64,000 nucleotides of DNA from Sweltsa coloradensis. Lineage: Eukaryota > Arthropoda > Insecta > Plecoptera > Chloroperlidae. The notes beneath the pieces were generated by a model. It saw only the letters and a list, made by a program, of their open reading frames with translations, was not told the DNA's origin and ran no database searches. Positions 58,085 through 64,000 of the stretch are shown here, in pieces. The position numbers and the translations under genes are program-made. Where the stretch lies: NCBI GenBank assembly GCA_024449915.1, contig JAMZAV010000793.1:124001-188000 (forward strand). The letters are read 5' to 3'. The first letter of the stretch is position 1. Each line of letters begins with the position of its first letter.

Positions 58085-60103
58085 CTGCAGATCGAGATAA
58101 GCGTGATAAATCATTTGCATCGTCTGCCTCTCTGGATACTCAGTCCTATTAGCCTGGAAGAGACACTTGACTTCACAACAAACACACATTTTAAGAAGAC
58201 TGTGGATGTACGCCTGATTTTTTTAAATTATTGTATAATATCAAATTATATTTTGCAATTCGTAGTCACAGACCCTTCTTTATAGGGCATAAAATTGGCA
58301 CTCTAAAATTATTACCATTATTACTGACGCATTTTTTGGGAGGAATTTTAAACCAGAACATTGTCTTTAATTGTGCAATATATTTTTTAAAATTTTTTAC
58401 ACATTGAAAAAATAAATATCAATAAGCACACGAAATATCCGAACATCTCGGGATCTTGTATTTTCATATTCAATTGGATTTTTAATAATTTTTAAAAGGA
58501 AATGTGTAGGTACTTCAGTATACCAGACACCATTATTTTACCCGGGTCAAAATCGTGAAAGTCAACAGATATATTCTTATGACTATGGCTTTTGAAGCAA
58601 ATGTGTTAAAGAAGAGTTAATACTGTTTGTTTTTATTGTCAGATGAAGGGGATAGAAGTACAACATATTTAGAAGGACATCAATTCATCTGGACAGAAAT
58701 TCGGTTAAATTCTATACCATTCAGGCGTATACACAGTCGTCTTAAAAATGTCTAAGTACAACTTTAAAATTGCACACATTTTTATTTTATAGCAAATGCA
58801 CAAATTGACATATACATTTGTCCATTTCATAAAATTGAATCGAATTAAAGTAATAAAAATTGTGATAAAACTGGCAAATAAATTACAAAAATATTGAATG
58901 AAATTGCTATATCGCCATGCAAAATACAAGTTACTTTGTTATGAATTGACCAGAATGTAAAATACAGACGTACTACAAACAAACAATGGCATCAGTGACA
59001 AATGAGCAGTTCAATATTAGTTGATAACCAAAAGTAAACATCAATTTAAATAATCACAAATCAAACCAGAAAACATCACCACTAAAAACAGACACACCAT
59101 GAGCTGACTATCAGTCATCATACACGAATTATTGTATGAAGGGACATGAGCGCTGGACACAAACATTGACATATTCACCTATCTCGATAAACAGGTCACG
59201 TTTGTGTACACATGCAGCTGTCACCATCAGAATGAAACGATTGCCACGAACGGGTATAAATAAATACTATGTCCATTCTCGACACATGGCTTTGATGTAG
59301 AATTGATTTTAAAATAATTGTAACTGTTTTGCTTATGAGATTGATAGGCTAATACGTTCAACAATGTATAAAATAATGTTTTGTATGAAATCATAACTTT
59401 TCATTTTTAACTTTTAGTTGCTCAATACGTGTCCATCATAACTTCAATACCAATGTCAAAATTTCAAATGTTACATAAATATATGCACAGGTTTCACATT
59501 GTTTTTTAAAAAATAACATATTTAACGACCGTGCTTTCAAATGTTTAGACAAGTTCAACAGTAGATAGAAACAAGTCCTTGAGAACGAGAAACACCATTG
59601 CTCAAAACTACACAGATCAGTGACTACACATCATACTATGTCCAACATGTGTAATTATACTAGAATAAATAAAACCCAGTGTGGTGTAAAAGTTTGTAAC
59701 ATGCAGTGTGTGATTCTGATTAAATCAGGCACCGGAAATGATTGGTTTTTCACGCGACTGATCGCTCAATCTATTCGATCTCACTTTCAGCTATATACCC
59801 TTAAACCATCTGCCTCAAAATATATATTCACGAGTTTTTTTCCTGCTCTCTGTGGTCTTGTTACCACCTTTATTAAGTAACAACACCGTATATACAAACT
59901 ATAAAAATCATATCCAAGATAACACATCACATCACATTCTCACAACATTATATATAGTAGGTTATCCGTTATCGCATTTTTCCAAACCTGTATGGGATTT
60001 CATATCACGCAGCTTCCAATCACTTCCTAAGTGTGATCCTTCCATGTAACGGCTTCGTATAGTGGAATACCGCAAAAAGGAGATAAGAGGTTTATGATCA
60101 AGC

Positions 60104-60137
60104 TGAGAGAGAGAGAGAGTGTGTGTGTGTATATATA
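60104..60137. repeat. (GA)n(GT)n(AT)n compound microsatellite
   Basis: GAGAGAGA, then GTGTGTGT, then ATATATA in direct succession. Confidence 0.9.
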
Positions 60138-61030
60138 GTAGCCCAATGAAAAATTGATATCCAAGGGAAAAGGTTCCCCTTAAATTGGCCACTATAGGAT
60201 AACACGTCAGAATATCCCTCTTTATTCCCAGTTTTTGAATATTGCATTACAATTTGTCATGGGCAAGCTTGTGTAATGGCGAGAGGGGGCGAAGGATCTA
60301 ATGCATTTTTTTAGTGGTCGCAGTAAATCGAATAAATCTATCTCTCCCTTTTTTTAGATTGAGAATTCTATGCAAAATCTGATATCGCGTATGTATTCAC
60401 AGTCGGTACGATTCCCTTATGTGTTTTAACACGAAAACTATTTACTAGGCCCTGTGGGAGTGTTTTGTTTTACGTCACGCTGCAGGCAAGCGTGTTCAGT
60501 TTATTTTAAAATTATTTTGAAGAAAAAGAGTCGCCCGGTTGCAAGCTATAAGTGTGTCAAATACGCAACGAGAAAATAAAAACTTTTACCCGTGACGGTG
60601 TACGTTATAACATAAATTACCATCAATTTAAAATATTTTCCCTTCATTAAACAATAAAAATGAGATAGGTTTTATGCCCAACAAACTTGCCAATTTATTA
60701 CGATAGTAACTTGTATGGTACCTAATTGAAATACAATTATTAAATATATGTTTTACCAAAACCAAATGTATCTCCACGAAAGTGAGTTCATAAGAACCTC
60801 AAAAGCTTATGTAGTGAACAATATTGCCGAGTCATGTTCTTCAATCAATCATGACTCAAGTTAAAAATGAGAACTTAAGTTCAGTCAAGCTCTCTTTGCA
60901 AAATTCTGGATCGAGGCCTTGTCAGCAGCCTATCTCAATGTGTTGACGTTCCGAAACATACACCACAAGCAGATTTAATTAATTACATTATTGAAATTGT
61001 TTATATACACTAAACGCTCCATATTTAGGA

Positions 61031-61051
61031 GGGGGGGGGGGGGGGGGGGGG
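61031..61051 (+). repeat. G21 run
   Basis: Twenty-one consecutive G in the hth intron, on the template side of the transcript (C-run in the pre-mRNA). The length may be an assembly estimate. Confidence 0.93.
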
Positions 61052-64000
61052 CGATGATCCACGGTGTATATGGTGATGTATATGAGAGAGATATTTTTTT
61101 TTAACACAAAATAAATTATCTAATAATGCTTCAAATTATTCTGCTTACATGTCTAAGAAAGGCATAATAATGTTTCCAAACCTTCTGGTCGCTAATCTTA
61201 GATATATCCACCCACAGCGAAGGGTGGAAACAGGTAGAACGAAATCAACTCGTTTCAGTGACTTGGTTTGACTCTTCCTGTTACGACGCCAACTAGCCAG
61301 CCAGCTCTAATGAAGATTGCTAACTTAATCTCCTGTTTTTATTCCCCTAACTAAATCTGTTATCACACTTGCATTAATTGCAAAATCGATGTGTTTTTTT
61401 AGCCTCCCCTCATAGATTGTTGATGAATTCTCGTCGGCCCCCTCATTCCCCTAACACAATGGTGATTTGATCCGGTGTGGATAATCAGGGGGATACGCCA
61501 GGGTGTCCTAACATGGGTTAGGGAGGAGTTTAAGAAGGTAAAACAGGTCACACCTACAAATTCACACCTCGGCTTACACACACACCAATCAAGGACTCAC
61601 TCGATTACGTCATCGTATTTTAGGTTGAGACCATAATTGAAAACGATATATACATGGCACCCTACTGAAACGTCGACACGTTTGAAACTCTAGAGAGAGT
61701 CTTTCTTCGACTCTCTGCTTTGTCTGTGCATAATGCGCTTTCTCCCTCTCAGTTTCACGGCTCATTTCCTAGTGTATCGCGGGTCCCCACTAAGCCTAAT
61801 GTCTTTGTGTCGCGTATGATGATAACCAGTGACTCACGACGTCCACCCCACGAGCGCCGCGACGGCTTCGTCTTCCGTAAGACGCGCTTCAGATGCGGGG
61901 TGAAATAATGTGCGCTTGGCTGGTTCTCTCTAGCCTACTTTCAGTGCGACATGAAATATGAGATACTAAACTCTCCACGAGATTTTACTGTTCTAACCGA
62001 ATTCCAGCTTGGGCCACATTCCACCTCGACGATTAATGAATATTTCACAAATATATCAGCTCCACGTATAAAAGTTCTTTCCAGTAATTGTTTTGTTTTC
62101 AAATCTACATCGCGTATAGTTGAAATTCAAAAATATTCCGCCCAACGCGAGCTCGGATGTGGCGTCGTGTTCAATACGAATTGTAGAATGAAGGGTGAAA
62201 CATTACACAGTGAGGGTGGAAGGGCAGGGGGATGTTTTTCTAGACAATTTGTTCGAAAGAACATTAATCACAAGAGGGGACATGAATGAGCTTGACATCA
62301 TATGAAAGAGACTGCCAGAGCGATTACATGAAAGGGGTAGGACGGAGGAAAAACATTGGGGTTAGGCGCTATTCACAACTTTGCATAAAAAGAACAAAAG
62401 GACCAAACAAAAATAGCAAATAACCGTAATTCGTTGCGCGAGTGTATAGCAGATAAACGCCGGCGTCGATGCCCTCCGCCACCGCACACGTGGAACTGCG
62501 AGTAAACTACTTGAAGGCCTGAAGAGTTGAGATAAGAGGCATCGCAAACAAGGGTAGGTGCTTGATGTAGAATTGAGAGCCGCTCTTGTTTAATATTAAA
62601 CGGCAAAGTGAGAGACTCGTGGTAACCAAGTGGACAAAGGCTCGTGTGTTTGTGGTCATCGGTTGCCACAGCAACAGTCGCCCTTCCGAGCTATAAAACG
62701 GACCAGTGGGTTGGGTTGGGACTAACCTGGGATATCTCTGGCTTAGAGGGAACGAGGAGTTATGGCTAGGTGGCGCTCCGATATGGGACGCCCGGGGATT
62801 GAGCGGGAGACTCCCACAGCCAACACGAAATACCCCAGAGGGGGTGATTGCCAAACCCCAAAGAAAGGGGATGCAACAGCGAAATGCGAGAGAAAAACAA
62901 CCCGGAGAGAGCGACCGATATGACGCATTCCGTGATCCTAAGATGCTATTTGTTGATTCTAAACGCCGAGGTCGTTCGGACCAATGAACAATTTGGCGGA
63001 ATCTGCGGAAATTGGGCTCGGGGTTACACTAACTGCAGTTATTGGCTACTTGGTGGCGATTTCTATGCGTACCACACTGCCGTCTTGCGAGCAGAGAAAA
63101 TAAGAATTGTGGAAGGCAAGATTGGAGAACATGGTTTGATATTTGGTCGGAAGCCAATTTAGTTGTCGCACGTGCTGCATGGCCATGCACGATAGTTCCA
63201 TCGTGCTGGCTGGCTGAAGCACAGCTGTTGGTCTTCAGCAGCGTGCATGGTGTTTATTGAGGGGGGGGGGGCATGTGTCACAGGTCAGACGCATTGCCCG
63301 GGGCGCCAGCTTGGACTGATGGCCTCTTCATCAACTCGAGAGCGTATGAAATATTACACAATCCAATCTGCTACCACACCAACCAAGTGGGGCAGACGAA
63401 CCCATGGATCACATTCACAGATCTCAACTGATAGCAATAAACAAATGAACTTCGAAGGGAAACCTACGACTATATTTTGTGATAAATGTACGTTACAAAC
63501 CAAGACGCCGTACTTCTTAAGTTTTACCATTTTTAATGAATTTAAACGGTTTTGCTCGAGGAATAAGCAGTCACAAGTCAATTAGTACGCCAACTTTATA
63601 GCGTTGCGCTTGCAGTCCATTTCAGTCAGCAAATTCTAAATTTAGTTTCAGATGCCAATCTGAGTAATATTTAAATTCGAAAAACAAAATAGTTTTCAAG
63701 CTTACTGGAGGTTTTAAAACACACGAGCAAGTACGTGAAGCTAAGTAAGAACGCAGTCGTTTAGATTAGGATATTATTTTGCAAAAAACATTAGTTGCGA
63801 TCCCTGACAGAATGGAATCAACTCCTATCAATCTAATTCCCGCCACAGCCGTCCTCTGCAGTAATTGCACTCGCAAGTCCTCCGAATTTCAGCCATGCAG
63901 TTTTCTTCGTCGCCGACGTCTCCCCTTTCGAATTTGAACTCTTGTTCCGGAACGTTGGCTGTGTTTCCCACTCAACCCTTCATTACTGTGGCAGGCAACA

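Larger units (their letters stand above)
58085..64000 (-). other. hth: hth intron upstream of exon B (continues beyond window)
   Basis: Searched by eye for the preceding exon, which should encode the homeodomain up to LTILQVNNW and end in TG; it is not seen, so this intron is at least 5.9 kb. The first 60 nt upstream of exon B hold ATGCAAATGATTTAT (minus strand, 58120-58106). Further on are a GA/GT/AT microsatellite (60104-60137), runs of 21 G (61031-61051) and 11 G (63261-63271), and GC-richer islands at 61660-61910 and 62450-63300 with many short overlapping open frames that look non-coding. Confidence 0.6.

Noticed and set aside
62350..63585. Several overlapping frames of 60-115 codons as missing hth exons
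   Set aside because: None contains homeodomain helix 1-2 or MEINOX motifs; the expected LTILQVNNW end was not found on the minus strand.

Overview
This window is animal nuclear DNA, almost certainly from an arthropod (hexapod or crustacean). It is AT-rich, has no operon-like gene packing, is full of decayed transposable elements and simple repeats, and holds only one gene I can recognise. That gene is homothorax (hth, the arthropod Meis orthologue), a TALE-class homeobox gene on the minus strand. Its 3' part is here: the terminal coding exon (52136-52278) and, about 5.6 kb upstream in the gene, two tandem versions of the exon that encodes the recognition helix of the homeodomain (57898-57956 and 58017-58084). 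The first part of the homeodomain, the HM/MEINOX region and the promoter must lie beyond position 64000. The C-terminal signature around MMHRPPGDPGFH is, from memory, like that of insect Hth and unlike vertebrate MEIS tails. The exact species cannot be told from the sequence; a hemipteran is only a guess.

Layout. Positions 1-51.6 kb lie downstream of hth and contain no convincing cellular gene. They hold a LINE with the C-terminal end of a reverse transcriptase and a 3' UTR made of three tandem units (46.7-48.1 kb), a 5'-truncated relative (3.1-3.3 kb), other LINE tails, and tRNA-related SINE pieces. A short family marked by GGTGGAGGTGCCGGG occurs at 3.0, 5.1, 7.2, 26.2-26.6 and 42.9 kb. A tandem-dimer repeat carries RFX-type X-boxes (11.6-12.3 kb and, inverted, 23.4-24.3 kb). 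There is a MITE with near-perfect 28-bp inverted ends (16.8-17.0 kb), a TTATCTAGATAA-rich tract (33.7-34.1 kb) and several microsatellites. Between these lie GC-richer, non-repetitive islands (for example 30.6, 34.3, 35.5, 36.6, 51.2, 53.0 and 56.4 kb). They look like regulatory DNA of a developmental locus, but conservation was not tested.

From about 51.6 kb to the end, the window is the hth 3' UTR, terminal exon, a 5.6-kb intron, the alternative homeodomain exons and at least 5.9 kb of the next upstream intron. The two homeodomain exons give the same 19 residues except Met/Leu, yet differ at 13 synonymous codons. Using both or neither shifts the reading frame, and the 60-nt gap between them looks too short for efficient splicing. 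This is a compact mutually exclusive exon cassette inside a DNA-binding domain and is the most interesting item in the window.

Limits: calls were made by eye without any database search. Repeat boundaries are accurate to roughly 5-20 bases; the hth exon boundaries were worked out base by base.
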